From assembly GCA_007095845.1 (NCBI GenBank), contig SFBI01000087.1, forward strand, positions 1 through 64,000: a DNA stretch of 64,000 bases, in the 5' to 3' direction. Under the pieces are notes generated by a model that saw only the letters and a list, made by a program, of their open reading frames with translations, had not been told where the DNA came from and did not search any database. Origin of the DNA: Microcystis aeruginosa Ma_MB_S_20031200_S102 (GTDB lineage: Bacteria > Cyanobacteriota > Cyanobacteriia > Cyanobacteriales > Microcystaceae). The position numbers were made by a program, and so were the translations under genes. Below are positions 34,917-44,193 of the stretch, piece after piece. The number at the start of each line of letters is the position of its first letter. Within the stretch, counting starts at the first letter, position 1.

Positions 34917-37574
34917 TCAAGACGGGTTAGGAGTCGCTTTAATACTATTAGCTAGTAACACCTCCCCCGCAATCATTCTTTCAGCTGCCGAGAGTAAATC
35001 TCTTTCCGTGTAGGGTTTGGTAAAATAGCCACTAGCCCCTAATTTCGCCGCCACCTGACGATGACGTTCCGAGCCTCGGGAGGTCAACAAAGCCACGGGA
35101 ATCGCCGCTAATCGGGGGTCTTTTTGCAAATTAGACAGTAATTCTAGGCCATTCATGCGGGGCATCTCGATATCGCAGAAAACGATATCACAGGGCAAAC
35201 CGCCGCGTAATTTTTCCCAAGCTTCTTGACCATCCCGGGCCTGTTCCACACGATAACCGGCTTTACTAAAGCTTAAAGAGAGCAATTCCCGGACAGTAAT
35301 CGAATCATCGACAATCAGAACCATAGCCTCGGATTTTTGGCTAATTTCCACATCTACAGGCGGTACAGGTTGGGGCAAAAGACCAGCGTTATCGATACGC
35401 AGACGACCCCTAGCGATGTCGATTAACTCTAACACATCGCCGATCGGCATCACCGTACCATCGCCTAAAACCGTCGCCCCAGCAATCCCAGGCGTTTTCG
35501 GAATCGGTCCTTCAATCTGTTTGATCACGATCTCCTGTTCCCCGATCACTTGATCCACCTGTACCGCAAGGAGATTATTACCACCACGCAGGATCACGAT
35601 CGAAAAAGAGTCTTCCTCCTGTTTGCCAGTGTAGAAACTACCGCGACTTAGTTGCCGATTGTAGGAAAGCAATTCCCTTAAGGGTCGGAAGGGTAGTAAA
35701 GTATCTTGCCAGAAAACGCAGCACCGTCCCTCCTGATCGATTTGCATCTCGCTGGCCCGGAAATCCTTCATATCTTCCACTCCGTCCATGGAGAAACCGA
35801 TGCGCGCATGATTACTAACACAACAGAGGGCCTTACAGATACTTAGGGTTAGGGGTAAACGGATGGTAAAAGTGGTTCCTTTCCCCAGTACCGAGTCAAT
35901 AGTAATCGTCCCGCGCACGTCGATTAAACTGGTACGCACCACATCTAAACCCACCCCACGACCAGAAAAATCATCGGCCTGATCTTTGGTACTAAAACCG
36001 GGGTGAAAGAGAAGTTCATAGACTTCTTGGGGACTGAGGTTTTCCGCTTCCCGATCGCCGATCAGTCCCTTTTCGATCGCCTTGCGTTTCACCTGATCAG
36101 CATCAATACCGGCCCCATCATCACCAACGGTGATCACGGTTTGATTGCCCTGTAGGAATGCCCGAACCCAGATGGTTCCGTGGACAGGTTTCCCTTTGGC
36201 CCTACGTTCTTGGAGTGATTCAATACCGTGGGTGATCGCATTGTTAACCAGATGGATCATAGGACTATTGAGATGTTCAAGGATCATCTTATCGATGAGA
36301 ACATCACCCCCCTCCACTTTTAATTTGGCTTGTTTATGCAGTTTTAGGGAAATATCATGAATTGCCCGGGGTAGATGATCAGCAGTTTCACTAAAGGGAA
36401 CCATGCGCGATTTAGTCATCCCTTCCTGTAGTTGGGTGGTGGCCTGTCGCAGACTGCGCGTCACCCGATCGGTTTCATCGACGACAAATTGAATATCAGA
36501 GGTCGATTCTCGCACGCGCACGATCAATTCGATCATCTCTTGGGATAATAAATGGAAATCGGTAAAACGATCGATCTCTAGGGCATCTAGTTCGCCAGTC
36601 ATGGACGAATCACCCTGATTTTCTCCCTTAACTCTACCGTAACCGATGGCACCGCCAGAATTGTTACTAGCCAGTAAAGCCCCTTCTAGGAGGGTTCTTT
36701 CATAGAGATCCTGCATCCGAATGCCCACATCGCTCAGATTTTGGACGCAGGTTAGCAAATTATCTAAAAAGAGACGCAGGCGCTCCTGTTCCTCTTCAAT
36801 ACGATTGCGTTTAACCACCAATTCCCCGATCAGATTACTAAGGTTATCCAATTGTTTGATCGGCACCCGCATGGTCTGTTCAAAAGCTTTACTGACAAGG
36901 GGACGCAGGTTATTTGATCCCACTGGTGCACTAAAACTAGCAGCTGGATTTGTTGCCATCACCTGATTGCTTTCTTCGAGAAGTTTTTCTAAATCGTTAA
37001 ATTCATCCTCTAGAAGACTTTCTGGCGCAATTTCCAGTGATTCTAGCCCTTGGCGAAGTTCTGTCTCAGCCACCGGATTCGCTGCTGGGGATTCCCAGAG
37101 GAGAACCTCTAGAGATTCAAATATCTCTGCTAGTGGCAATTGCGCTGGTGGTGTCGGTTTTTCTAAAAAAGCTTCTAAGTCTTCAAGGCTGTCGTAAAAA
37201 TTAGGGTGGCTGATGGTTATAATTGCTTCTGAGTCTGGAGCTGCTGCATTTTCTAGCAGCAGATATGCGAGATCATCCCCATCTTCCGGTTCTGCCTTGG
37301 GAGCAGGCTCACGGGTAGAATAAAGATTATTAGTTGGAGCATCTTGCCAATTGATGCTATTGCCAAACAGTTCCTCTAATTCCTGTTCTGAGGTCAAGGA
37401 AAACGGAATTTGGCTAAGAGAGTCCCCAGAACTGGCTGCTGGAGAGGCACTCTGCTCCCATAAAAAGCTGAGTTCGTCTAGAGCCTCATTACCGTCGGTG
37501 TCTTTGTCTTCTAAACTCTCTAACAACTGTTCGAGATCTTCGTTAAAGAGATGATCCGAGTCGGGTTTCATCAT
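34917..37574 (-). CDS. CheA-type hybrid histidine kinase without Hpt domain
   Basis: An 885-residue chemotaxis-type kinase. The first 230 residues are acidic, low-complexity and lack an Hpt phosphotransfer histidine motif. Then come a dimerisation region (IKQLDNLSNLIGELVVKRNR), the GHKL ATPase (HLVNNAITHGIES, VGDDGAGID, DFSGRGVGLDVVRTS), a CheW-like domain (VILRGGNNLLAVQVDQVIGE) and a receiver domain (MVLIVDDSITVRELL, CDIEMPRMNGLELL, TKPYTERDLL). This matches the C-terminal half of the split cyanobacterial PilL kinase, where the Hpt domain is encoded by a separate gene. That would make it a pilus-motility or phototaxis kinase (inference). It is divergent from an O-methyltransferase gene. Confidence 0.87.
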   Translation of the reverse strand: MMKPDSDHLFNEDLEQLLESLEDKDTDGNEALDELSFLWEQSASPAASSGDSLSQIPFSLTSEQELEELFGNSINWQDAPTNNLYSTREPAPKAEPEDGDDLAYLLLENAAAPDSEAIITISHPNFYDSLEDLEAFLEKPTPPAQLPLAEIFESLEVLLWESPAANPVAETELRQGLESLEIAPESLLEDEFNDLEKLLEESNQVMATNPAASFSAPVGSNNLRPLVSKAFEQTMRVPIKQLDNLSNLIGELVVKRNRIEEEQERLRLFLDNLLTCVQNLSDVGIRMQDLYERTLLEGALLASNNSGGAIGYGRVKGENQGDSSMTGELDALEIDRFTDFHLLSQEMIELIVRVRESTSDIQFVVDETDRVTRSLRQATTQLQEGMTKSRMVPFSETADHLPRAIHDISLKLHKQAKLKVEGGDVLIDKMILEHLNSPMIHLVNNAITHGIESLQERRAKGKPVHGTIWVRAFLQGNQTVITVGDDGAGIDADQVKRKAIEKGLIGDREAENLSPQEVYELLFHPGFSTKDQADDFSGRGVGLDVVRTSLIDVRGTITIDSVLGKGTTFTIRLPLTLSICKALCCVSNHARIGFSMDGVEDMKDFRASEMQIDQEGRCCVFWQDTLLPFRPLRELLSYNRQLSRGSFYTGKQEEDSFSIVILRGGNNLLAVQVDQVIGEQEIVIKQIEGPIPKTPGIAGATVLGDGTVMPIGDVLELIDIARGRLRIDNAGLLPQPVPPVDVEISQKSEAMVLIVDDSITVRELLSLSFSKAGYRVEQARDGQEAWEKLRGGLPCDIVFCDIEMPRMNGLELLSNLQKDPRLAAIPVALLTSRGSERHRQVAAKLGASGYFTKPYTERDLLSAAERMIAGEVLLANSIKATPNPS

Positions 37575-37679
37575 GATTTGCTTCCTGCCAAGTCTTCCTG
37601 TTGGTTAACCAATACGGTCTCTCTAGCTTCAGACTACCCAGAATTTTACTCGATAACTCTATTCTTTAGCAATTTTTTT

Positions 37680-38342
37680 ATGGCTCATCAAACTCTTGGA
37701 CTCGATCAACAATTTTACTCCTATTATCAATCTATCTGTCTGCGAGAATCTCCGATTTTAGCTCAATTACGTCAAGAAACTGCCTCTCAACCCCTGGCAG
37801 TCATGCAGATTGCCCCCGAACAAGGTCAGTTTATGGCTTTTTTGGTACAGGCGATCGGAGCGAGAAAAACCCTAGAAATAGGGGTTTTTACTGGTTATAG
37901 TGCGCTAGTGGTGGCCTTAGCTTTACCCCCCCAAGGCAAGCTGATCGCCTGTGATCTGAGCCAAGAATATACCAGTATAGCCCGTCGTTATTGGCAGCAG
38001 GCCGGTGTCGCTGATAAAATCGATTTAAGAATTGCCCCAGCCCTGGAGACTCTAGATCTATTAATCGCCGGGGGAGAAAGTAATAGTTTTGATTTTGTCT
38101 TTATCGATGCCGATAAAAGTAATTATGATTGCTACTACGAACGGGCGTTACAATTGGTCAGAAGCGGCGGAATTATCGCTATTGATAATGTTTTTTGGTC
38201 AGGACGGGTAGCGACGGCCCATAGCAATGATAATCGCACCAAAATTATCCGTTCCCTTAATGCCAAAATTCAGCAGGATGAACGGGTCAATATCAGTATT
38301 ATTCCCATTGGTGATGGTTTGACCCTGGCCATGAAACAGTGA
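37680..38342 (+). CDS. cation-dependent O-methyltransferase (CCoAOMT-like)
   Basis: A 220-residue SAM-dependent O-methyltransferase of the caffeoyl-CoA type. The motif I block LEIGVFTGYSALVVALAL and acidic ACDLSQEY, then FDFVFIDADKSNY with the divalent-metal-binding aspartates, and the late GIIAIDNVFWSGRVA are all characteristic. The closest well-studied relative would be the Synechocystis enzyme that methylates catechol-type hydroxycinnamates and flavonoids (recollection). The frame is open 129 bases further upstream, across the divergent promoter and the start of the kinase gene, but family alignment and the ATG favour 37680. Length is normal. Confidence 0.88.
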   Translation: MAHQTLGLDQQFYSYYQSICLRESPILAQLRQETASQPLAVMQIAPEQGQFMAFLVQAIGARKTLEIGVFTGYSALVVALALPPQGKLIACDLSQEYTSIARRYWQQAGVADKIDLRIAPALETLDLLIAGGESNSFDFVFIDADKSNYDCYYERALQLVRSGGIIAIDNVFWSGRVATAHSNDNRTKIIRSLNAKIQQDERVNISIIPIGDGLTLAMKQ

Positions 38343-38445
38343 AGAAGTTGGGGAGAGTAGAAAAGCTTTTGCTCTTGCGGAAACCACCCAGGACGACGCT
38401 ACATCCCTTAAGCTCCTTAACGACAGCACTAAGTTATCAGTTCCA

Positions 38446-38532
38446 CGGAGAGGGTGGGATTTGAACCCACGTTAGGTGTGACCCTAAAGCAGATTTCGAG
38501 TCTGCCGCATTCAACCACTCTGCCACCTCTCC
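38446..38532 (-). tRNA. tRNA-Ser (anticodon CGA)
   Basis: Read on the minus strand, GGAGAGGTGGCAGAGTGG begins the molecule and CCTCTCC plus G ends it, pairing as a 7-bp acceptor stem. The anticodon stem-loop is GCAGA-CT-CGA-AA-TCTGC, giving anticodon CGA for UCG codons. A long variable arm and a T-loop of GGTTCAAATCC make it a class II serine tRNA. The 3' CCA is not encoded. Size about 87 nt. Confidence 0.95.
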
Positions 38533-38593
38533 ACAGGGTTTGAGTCTGGATTATCATCTTAACAGATTACTTGTCCTAGGATTGATTTTTTTT

Positions 38594-39535
38594 ATGAATC
38601 AAGCTCCTTTTCTTCCAGTTAACCATCCCCGGCCTAACTTTCTCCACCGGTTAGGGAGTCTCTGGAAATTTTCCCGTCCCCATACGATTATCGGCACTTC
38701 TTTGAGTGTTTTAAGTCTGTATTTAATTGCTTTAGGCAATATTAGCGATTTTTTTAGCCATTGGCCAGTTTTATTGCTCACTTGGGTCGCTTGTCTTGCA
38801 GGTAATGTCTATATCGTCGGTTTAAATCAGTTGGAAGACATCGACATCGATAAAATCAATAAACCCCATCTTCCCCTAGCAAAGGGCGAATTTTCTCGGC
38901 TAACAGGCGGATTAATCGTGGGTTTAAGCGGTATTTTAGCAGTTATAATGGCTTTTATCGGTGGTTTTTGGCTTTTAATCACCGTGGGGATTAGTTTACT
39001 CATCGGTACTGCCTATTCCTTGCCACCAGTGCGTTTAAAACGCTTTCCCCTCTGGGCAGCCTTCTGTATTTTTACCGTCCGGGGTGTTATCGTTAATTTA
39101 GGTCTTTTTCGCCACTACAACACAGTTATTAATCAAAACCAGTCTATCTATCCCTCAGTCTGGATTTTAACAGCTTTTATTCTCGTTTTCACCGTTTCGA
39201 TTGCTATTTTTAAGGATGTTCCTGATCTAGAAGGCGATCGCATTTACCAAATTACCACTTTTACCCTGCTTCTTGGCCGCCAAAAAATCTTAATAATTTC
39301 CCTATTGACAATTTCTCTGTGTTATGCTGGGATGATTGCCGTCGGCCTCCTGGGGATAAGCGGAATTAATTCTTCTCTGGCCATTGTCGCCCATCTGCTC
39401 CTACTTCTTCTTCTGTGGTGGCGTAGTCGCAGGGTAAATTTAGAAGATAAAAGCGAAATCAGCCAATTCTACCAATTTATTTGGAGATTATTCTTCCTAG
39501 AATACCTTATATTCCCCCTTGCTTGTTTAATATGA
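38594..39535 (+). CDS. homogentisate phytyltransferase-like UbiA prenyltransferase
   Basis: A 313-residue integral membrane prenyltransferase with about eight or nine helices. The first diphosphate-binding motif is NQLEDIDIDKINKPHLPLA near residue 88 and the second is FKDVPDLEGDRIYQI near residue 208; both have the aspartate spacing of the UbiA family. The N-terminal FSRPHTIIGTSLSV and the internal ARLKR-like basic loop (LPPVRLKRFPLWA) are typical of homogentisate phytyltransferase, the entry enzyme of tocopherol synthesis (family knowledge). The frame is open upstream from 38540 with a TTG, but the ATG at 38594 fits. Its TGA overlaps the ATG of the next gene. Confidence 0.88.
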   Translation: MNQAPFLPVNHPRPNFLHRLGSLWKFSRPHTIIGTSLSVLSLYLIALGNISDFFSHWPVLLLTWVACLAGNVYIVGLNQLEDIDIDKINKPHLPLAKGEFSRLTGGLIVGLSGILAVIMAFIGGFWLLITVGISLLIGTAYSLPPVRLKRFPLWAAFCIFTVRGVIVNLGLFRHYNTVINQNQSIYPSVWILTAFILVFTVSIAIFKDVPDLEGDRIYQITTFTLLLGRQKILIISLLTISLCYAGMIAVGLLGISGINSSLAIVAHLLLLLLLWWRSRRVNLEDKSEISQFYQFIWRLFFLEYLIFPLACLI

Positions 39536-41805
39536 AAATATCTCCTTTTTTAGCGGCCATTCCCTTACTTTTGCTAGGTGGTACAAGCGCACCTAGTCAA
39601 GAAACCATCGATCCGCAATTATTAACCGGCAACCTTCGTTTAACCCTGAAACATGGTGTTTGGAAACTGTGGCAAGATAAACCCGTTTATCAATATATTA
39701 CCCTAGATTTAAGCTGCGATCGTGCCGTTTGTCAACCGTCGGTGTGGGGATACGCGCCCAAATTCAATAAAGAAGTGGATCACCAAGGTACGGTAAAAAC
39801 GATTAAATTAGACAATGCTTGGCGATTACAGGTGAAAATGAACATTCAAACTCACCCTTGGCAAGCGGAAATCAGGGAAGCTATCTATAATATCGAAATT
39901 GTCCCCCATCAAGACCAACTTATCGGCAGTTATCAAGGCACTTTAGGGGGAAGAAGACTACAAAACCAAGTTAATGGCACAATTTCCCCTTTATGGCCTA
40001 ATCCTGTCCCTAATCATCAACCCCTACAACCGCGAGAACATCCCCGTTTAATCTTTCGCAAGTCAGAATTAACTAATCTCAGAGAAAAAGCAAAAACTCC
40101 CATCGGTCAAACTATTATCGCCCAATTAAACAACAGTTTACAAGAAAAAATTTATTACGATGGTTATGTTCCTAATGGCGGTTATCATGCCACAGGTCAT
40201 TGTTTTTTAGCAATTTTAAATCAAGATAGAAAGTCAGCAGAAATCGCCTGGGAAATTATCGAAAAAACCCGTAAAAATCCGGGCAAAAGAATCTTAGAAC
40301 AATCTCCGATTGTCGCCGGAGTCGCTCTCGCCTACGATCTTTGTTATGATCTTTGGGGAGAAAAGCGCCAACAGGAAATTACTCGCTGGTTATCCAGTGA
40401 AAGTAAAAAACTTCTCAAAGGTGATTCACCCAAAAATGGCTGGAATGGAGACGCAGTTAGTAACTGGAATGCGCGGGCCAGAGGTGCTGCTGGTTTAGCT
40501 AGTTTAGCGATTCTCAAGGAAGATTTACCCCCCGATTCTCTCTATTATCCCTCGGCACAGGTGGAAATGGCCAAACGTCACATTGAACGCTATTTTACCA
40601 CAGCGATCGGCGATCGAGGATTTGGTACAGAAGGAGATCATTACAGCACCGAACCGATGGTTATCGGCGTTTTTCCTTTTCTGCAAGGGTATCGAAATAG
40701 TCTTGGATTAGACTTAGTAACTGGTTCTTCGGCAGCCCAATTAATCCCCCATTATTTAACCAGAATTGTCCCTAAAAATGGTCAATTATTGATTCCTGCT
40801 TATGGCAGACATCAGAGTTTTTTAGGAGTGTCTTTATTAACTATCGGATTGGGAATTACCGATAAATCATTGCTACCGGCGCTAAAATGGCGATTGCAAG
40901 GACAGGAAAAACAACTTTTTCACCCCCATTATCCTCATATTGCCCCTTTTTTCCTCGCTGCTTATCCATCTAATCTTACTCCCGAAAATCCCGAACGCCA
41001 ACTTTCTAGGGTTTTAGTTGATCAACAAAAGGGATTTTATGCTTTTCGTAATCGCTGGCAAAATGAAGAGGATTTTGTCGCTAGTATCTATCTCAAACAG
41101 CAACCTTTTGTGGGGGGATGGTCTTTTCCTGATGTCGCTAGTGTGAGAATTTGGGGATTAGGAGGACATTGGGCGAGTTTTGAGGACTCAAAAGGCGACT
41201 GGAACTCAGAAAATACGGTTATTTTTCCGAAAACACCGCCTTGGCGACAGGCAAAACCGATATCTTTTCAATCTAGTCCCGATGGTTCGGGAGTAATTAC
41301 GTTAAAAACTGATAAAATCAGGGTTAAAGGAGCTAATTCACCCTTCGGCTCCGCTCAGAGTAAACCCGCAGAAGTAGCTCTAGTTCGCTCTTTCGCTGTC
41401 GATTACAGTCTCTCCTCTGGTTCCCCCGGATTATTCGTCTTGATGGATAAATTATTAAGTAAAGTCGATCAAACAGAATTTATTAATAAAACTTGGGTGA
41501 TGAATACCCAGGGAAATGTCACTCTCGGAAACAATAGTTTTACTATCACTCAAAATGGCGCAAATATGCAGGGAACTTTTATAACTCCCGTGACTTTAAA
41601 AGTCGAGAAAACTAATGCGGGTGAGCGCATTTTAGCCACAGGTAGCGAGGAATTTTTTCTGGTGATGACCGTACAGAAAAGTCGTCCCCCAGCAGTTAAA
41701 ATTGTCGGTAAGGGATTAGATGCAATCGTGCAAATTGGCTCCCAGGAAATCTCGATTATCGATGGTGCAGTTAGATTCAAAGAGATCAATTTTCAAGAGC
41801 CATAA
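39532..41805 (+). CDS. secreted heparinase II/III-like or alpha-toroid protein
   Basis: A 757-residue protein with a Sec-type signal peptide (ISPFLAAIPLLLLGGTSAPS). After a beta-rich N-terminal part, the middle has the look of an (alpha/alpha) toroid as in polysaccharide lyases: LIFRKSELTNLREKA, NGGYHATGHCFLAILNQ, SPIVAGVALAYDLCYDLWG and AVSNWNARARGAAGLA with FGTEGDHYSTEPMVIGVF. The last 250 residues are beta-sandwich-like. This is the general plan of the heparinase II/III and related lyase families; a substrate cannot be inferred. The ATG overlaps the stop of the prenyltransferase gene as ATGA, so translation is probably coupled. Assignment to a specific lyase family is tentative. Confidence 0.62.
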   Translation: MKISPFLAAIPLLLLGGTSAPSQETIDPQLLTGNLRLTLKHGVWKLWQDKPVYQYITLDLSCDRAVCQPSVWGYAPKFNKEVDHQGTVKTIKLDNAWRLQVKMNIQTHPWQAEIREAIYNIEIVPHQDQLIGSYQGTLGGRRLQNQVNGTISPLWPNPVPNHQPLQPREHPRLIFRKSELTNLREKAKTPIGQTIIAQLNNSLQEKIYYDGYVPNGGYHATGHCFLAILNQDRKSAEIAWEIIEKTRKNPGKRILEQSPIVAGVALAYDLCYDLWGEKRQQEITRWLSSESKKLLKGDSPKNGWNGDAVSNWNARARGAAGLASLAILKEDLPPDSLYYPSAQVEMAKRHIERYFTTAIGDRGFGTEGDHYSTEPMVIGVFPFLQGYRNSLGLDLVTGSSAAQLIPHYLTRIVPKNGQLLIPAYGRHQSFLGVSLLTIGLGITDKSLLPALKWRLQGQEKQLFHPHYPHIAPFFLAAYPSNLTPENPERQLSRVLVDQQKGFYAFRNRWQNEEDFVASIYLKQQPFVGGWSFPDVASVRIWGLGGHWASFEDSKGDWNSENTVIFPKTPPWRQAKPISFQSSPDGSGVITLKTDKIRVKGANSPFGSAQSKPAEVALVRSFAVDYSLSSGSPGLFVLMDKLLSKVDQTEFINKTWVMNTQGNVTLGNNSFTITQNGANMQGTFITPVTLKVEKTNAGERILATGSEEFFLVMTVQKSRPPAVKIVGKGLDAIVQIGSQEISIIDGAVRFKEINFQEP

Positions 41806-41860
41806 AAATTAGCAAGTAGCCTCAAAAAAAATAACAGTTATCAAGAAATATTTGTCAAAA

Positions 41861-41894
41861 TGATAACCATTTCAGTAATGATTTATGATATAAT
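41861..41894 (+). promoter_or_regulatory. promoter ahead of the ferredoxin gene with a weak Fur-like site
   Basis: TATAAT at 41889-41894 is a perfect -10 hexamer. Just before it, 41861-41874 reads TGATAACCATTTCA, a partial match to the iron-regulator half-site pattern TGATAAT-N-ATTATCA. The match is imperfect on the right side. If real, it would put the ferredoxin-like gene under iron control. Confidence 0.3.
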
Positions 41895-41971
41895 CAAGAT
41901 GGCTGATGAAAATAGACCATCAAATGAGGATAATCTAGAAATTATAACTATAATTTCCACCTAACTAAACT

Positions 41972-42340
41972 ATGACTAAATATCATCAAATCACTGTTAA
42001 CAATCGTCAGACGGGCGAAAAAATTACCACCACCGTTCCCGAGGATAACTATATACTCCACAGTCTGGAAAAACAGGGCTATCAATTACCCTTTTCCTGT
42101 CGCAATGGAGCTTGTACCAGCTGCGCGGTCAGAGTATTATCAGGAGATATCCATCAACCAGAAGCGATCGGACTATCGCCAGAATTAAAAGCCAGAGGTT
42201 ATGCTTTACTTTGTGTCAGTTATGCCCGGGGCGATCTGGAAGTAGCCACCCAAGACGAAGATGAAGTCTATGAATTGCAATTCGGTCGCTTTTTTGCTCG
42301 TGGGAAAGTGCGTTTTGGTTTACCCTTAGATGAAGAATAG
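41972..42340 (+). CDS. plant-type [2Fe-2S] ferredoxin with C-terminal extension
   Basis: A 122-residue beta-grasp ferredoxin. The cluster ligands are C43, C48, C51 and C81 (SCRNGACTSC and LLCVSY). The C-terminal 30 residues, acidic and then FGRFFARGKVRFGLPLDEE, extend beyond the photosynthetic PetF length and resemble the low-potential or long-tailed ferredoxins of cyanobacteria. The electron partner is unknown. A TATAAT promoter precedes it. It is followed 14 bases later by an inositol-phosphatase-family gene on the same strand. Confidence 0.92.
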   Translation: MTKYHQITVNNRQTGEKITTTVPEDNYILHSLEKQGYQLPFSCRNGACTSCAVRVLSGDIHQPEAIGLSPELKARGYALLCVSYARGDLEVATQDEDEVYELQFGRFFARGKVRFGLPLDEE

Positions 42341-42354
42341 ATTCGGGATTAATC

Positions 42355-43176
42355 GTGCCAGATACCAGCAGCCAATTAGAAAAATACCTAGACATTGCCA
42401 GCGAAGCCGCCCTAGCGGCGGGAACAATTATCCTCGATAATTGGGGTAAAATCGAGACAATAGAAGAAAAAGGGCGATCGGGCGATTTAGTGACGGAAAT
42501 AGATCGTCGAGCAGAAACAGAAATTCTCAAAATTATTGGCCGTCACTTTCCCAAACACGGGATTTTAGCAGAAGAATCGGGAAAACTGCCAGGGACAGAT
42601 AGCGAGTATCTCTGGGCGATCGATCCTCTCGATGGAACCACCAACTATGCTCACGGTTATCCCGTATCCGTCGTCTCCATCGGACTACTGATCGCAGGGA
42701 CAGCAGCAGTGGGAGTCATCTATAATCCCTTTAGAAAGGAACTATTTCGGGCAGCCCGGGGTTTAGGGTCCACCCTGAACCGTCGTCCCATCCATGTCTC
42801 CCGGACCAGTGAACTAGAAAAAAGTTTACTGGTGACGGGTTTTGCCTACGATCGCTGTCAAACCCAGGATAATAATTATGCCGAATTCTGTTATCTGACC
42901 CATCTGACCCAAGGGGTACGCCGCAGCGGTTCCGCTGCCAAAGACTTAACCGATGTGGCCTGTGGGCGCTTAGATGGTTATTGGGAACGAGGGATTAATA
43001 CCTGGGATCTGGCCGCAGGAGTTATTCTGATCGAAGAAGCTGGCGGTAAAATTAGCGCCTACGATGAGAGTCCTTTTCTGATGGAAACGGGGCGAATCCT
43101 GGCTACTAACGGACAGATTCACACCCCCTTAAGCCAAGCTCTGCAAAAAGCCGCCTCTTGGAGCTTTCAGTTTTAA
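42355..43176 (+). CDS. inositol monophosphatase family protein
   Basis: A 273-residue Mg2+-dependent, Li+-sensitive phosphatase of the IMPase/FBPase superfamily. Metal-binding motifs are present in order: GILAEESG, WAIDPLDGTTNYAHGYPVS with both aspartates, and GINTWDLAAGVILIEEAGG at the C-terminus. The start codon is GTG at 42355; no better ATG lies close by. Members hydrolyse inositol phosphate, histidinol phosphate or other sugar phosphates. Because the hisZ gene lies two genes downstream, a histidinol-phosphatase role is possible, but the residues seen do not decide it. Confidence 0.9.
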   Translation: MPDTSSQLEKYLDIASEAALAAGTIILDNWGKIETIEEKGRSGDLVTEIDRRAETEILKIIGRHFPKHGILAEESGKLPGTDSEYLWAIDPLDGTTNYAHGYPVSVVSIGLLIAGTAAVGVIYNPFRKELFRAARGLGSTLNRRPIHVSRTSELEKSLLVTGFAYDRCQTQDNNYAEFCYLTHLTQGVRRSGSAAKDLTDVACGRLDGYWERGINTWDLAAGVILIEEAGGKISAYDESPFLMETGRILATNGQIHTPLSQALQKAASWSFQF

Positions 43177-43213
43177 TGGGATTATCATTTCAATTAAAGT
43201 TAGGAGCTGCTGT

Positions 43214-44155
43214 ATGCCTTTTCCAATTTCCCAAGGATTATTTCAATATGATTTAATCGATCACTTCGCTATTTTAGGAGTCTCGATCGATGCCGAACAG
43301 GAGGAGATTCGCGAGCGTTACTTAAAAATCGTCTATAAACTCCATCCCGATACCTGCCGCATTAATACCCCCGCCGAAAGGGAACAGGCTAATCAGTTAC
43401 TCTCAAAATTAGTTAACCCAGCCTACGAACATCTAGGCCACAAACTATCTCGGGAAGAATTTCGCCTTGTTTTAACACAAATGGGCAAGGCAATGGCCAA
43501 GGATTCGAGTAAAATAACTATCAGCAGTGAACCAGCTAGAAAATTAGCTCAGTCCACCGCTAACTATGAATTAGCCTATCAAAAAATCCTGCAATCTTTG
43601 GTAATCGATCAATATACCGCCCTAGAAAACACCTATCAGAAAATCGCCCAACTTAGTGAACTCAATCTGGTTTATCTAATTTTAACCGAAGGTCAGGGCA
43701 ACAAGAAAACTATCCAGAAAGTCTTTATCTCCCAAGGCAATCCTCACCAGTCCGAGTTATTGGAAGCCACTGTCACGACGGCAGCTCCAGCTAAAGCCAA
43801 AGAATCGCCCCTAGAAGCCTATATTCGCCGCGCTCAAGCCTCTCTTGACCAAAATAATCCCGCCCAAGCTTTGCGAGAATTGCGCGATGCCCTGCGGGAA
43901 GAACCGGATAATAGCATCTGTCATGCCTTGCTTGGTTTAGCCTACCTGCAACAAAATCAACTATCCATGGCCCGGGTTCATATCAATCGCGCCTGGAAAG
44001 CCAACCCCCAAGATGCGACGGTGATTAAGTGCAAACGGGAACTAGATAAAGTAATTAATTCTAATACTGAAATGCAAGACCAGAAAGGACAAAAAAAGGA
44101 AGCAGATCCCAAGAGCGGTTTTTGGTCTCGATTTGGTGGTAAAAAGAATAAATAG
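43214..44155 (+). CDS. J-domain protein with TPR repeats
   Basis: A 313-residue protein. The N-terminal J domain has helix II ERYLKIVYKLHPDTCR, with the DnaK-stimulating H44-P45-D46 tripeptide intact. A helical middle section follows (residues about 90-200). Two or more tetratricopeptide repeats occupy about 205-275 (AYIRRAQASLDQNNPAQALRE, SICHALLGLAYLQQNQLSMA). A basic, Lys/Gly-rich tail ends in GFWSRFGGKKNK. There are no G/F-rich or zinc-finger regions, so it is a class III J protein that would recruit DnaK to specific clients. It is followed 38 bases later by hisZ. Confidence 0.85.
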   Translation: MPFPISQGLFQYDLIDHFAILGVSIDAEQEEIRERYLKIVYKLHPDTCRINTPAEREQANQLLSKLVNPAYEHLGHKLSREEFRLVLTQMGKAMAKDSSKITISSEPARKLAQSTANYELAYQKILQSLVIDQYTALENTYQKIAQLSELNLVYLILTEGQGNKKTIQKVFISQGNPHQSELLEATVTTAAPAKAKESPLEAYIRRAQASLDQNNPAQALRELRDALREEPDNSICHALLGLAYLQQNQLSMARVHINRAWKANPQDATVIKCKRELDKVINSNTEMQDQKGQKKEADPKSGFWSRFGGKKNK

Positions 44156-44193
44156 GACTGACCAGTGCCACCGATTTTGATCAGCAAACTCTC

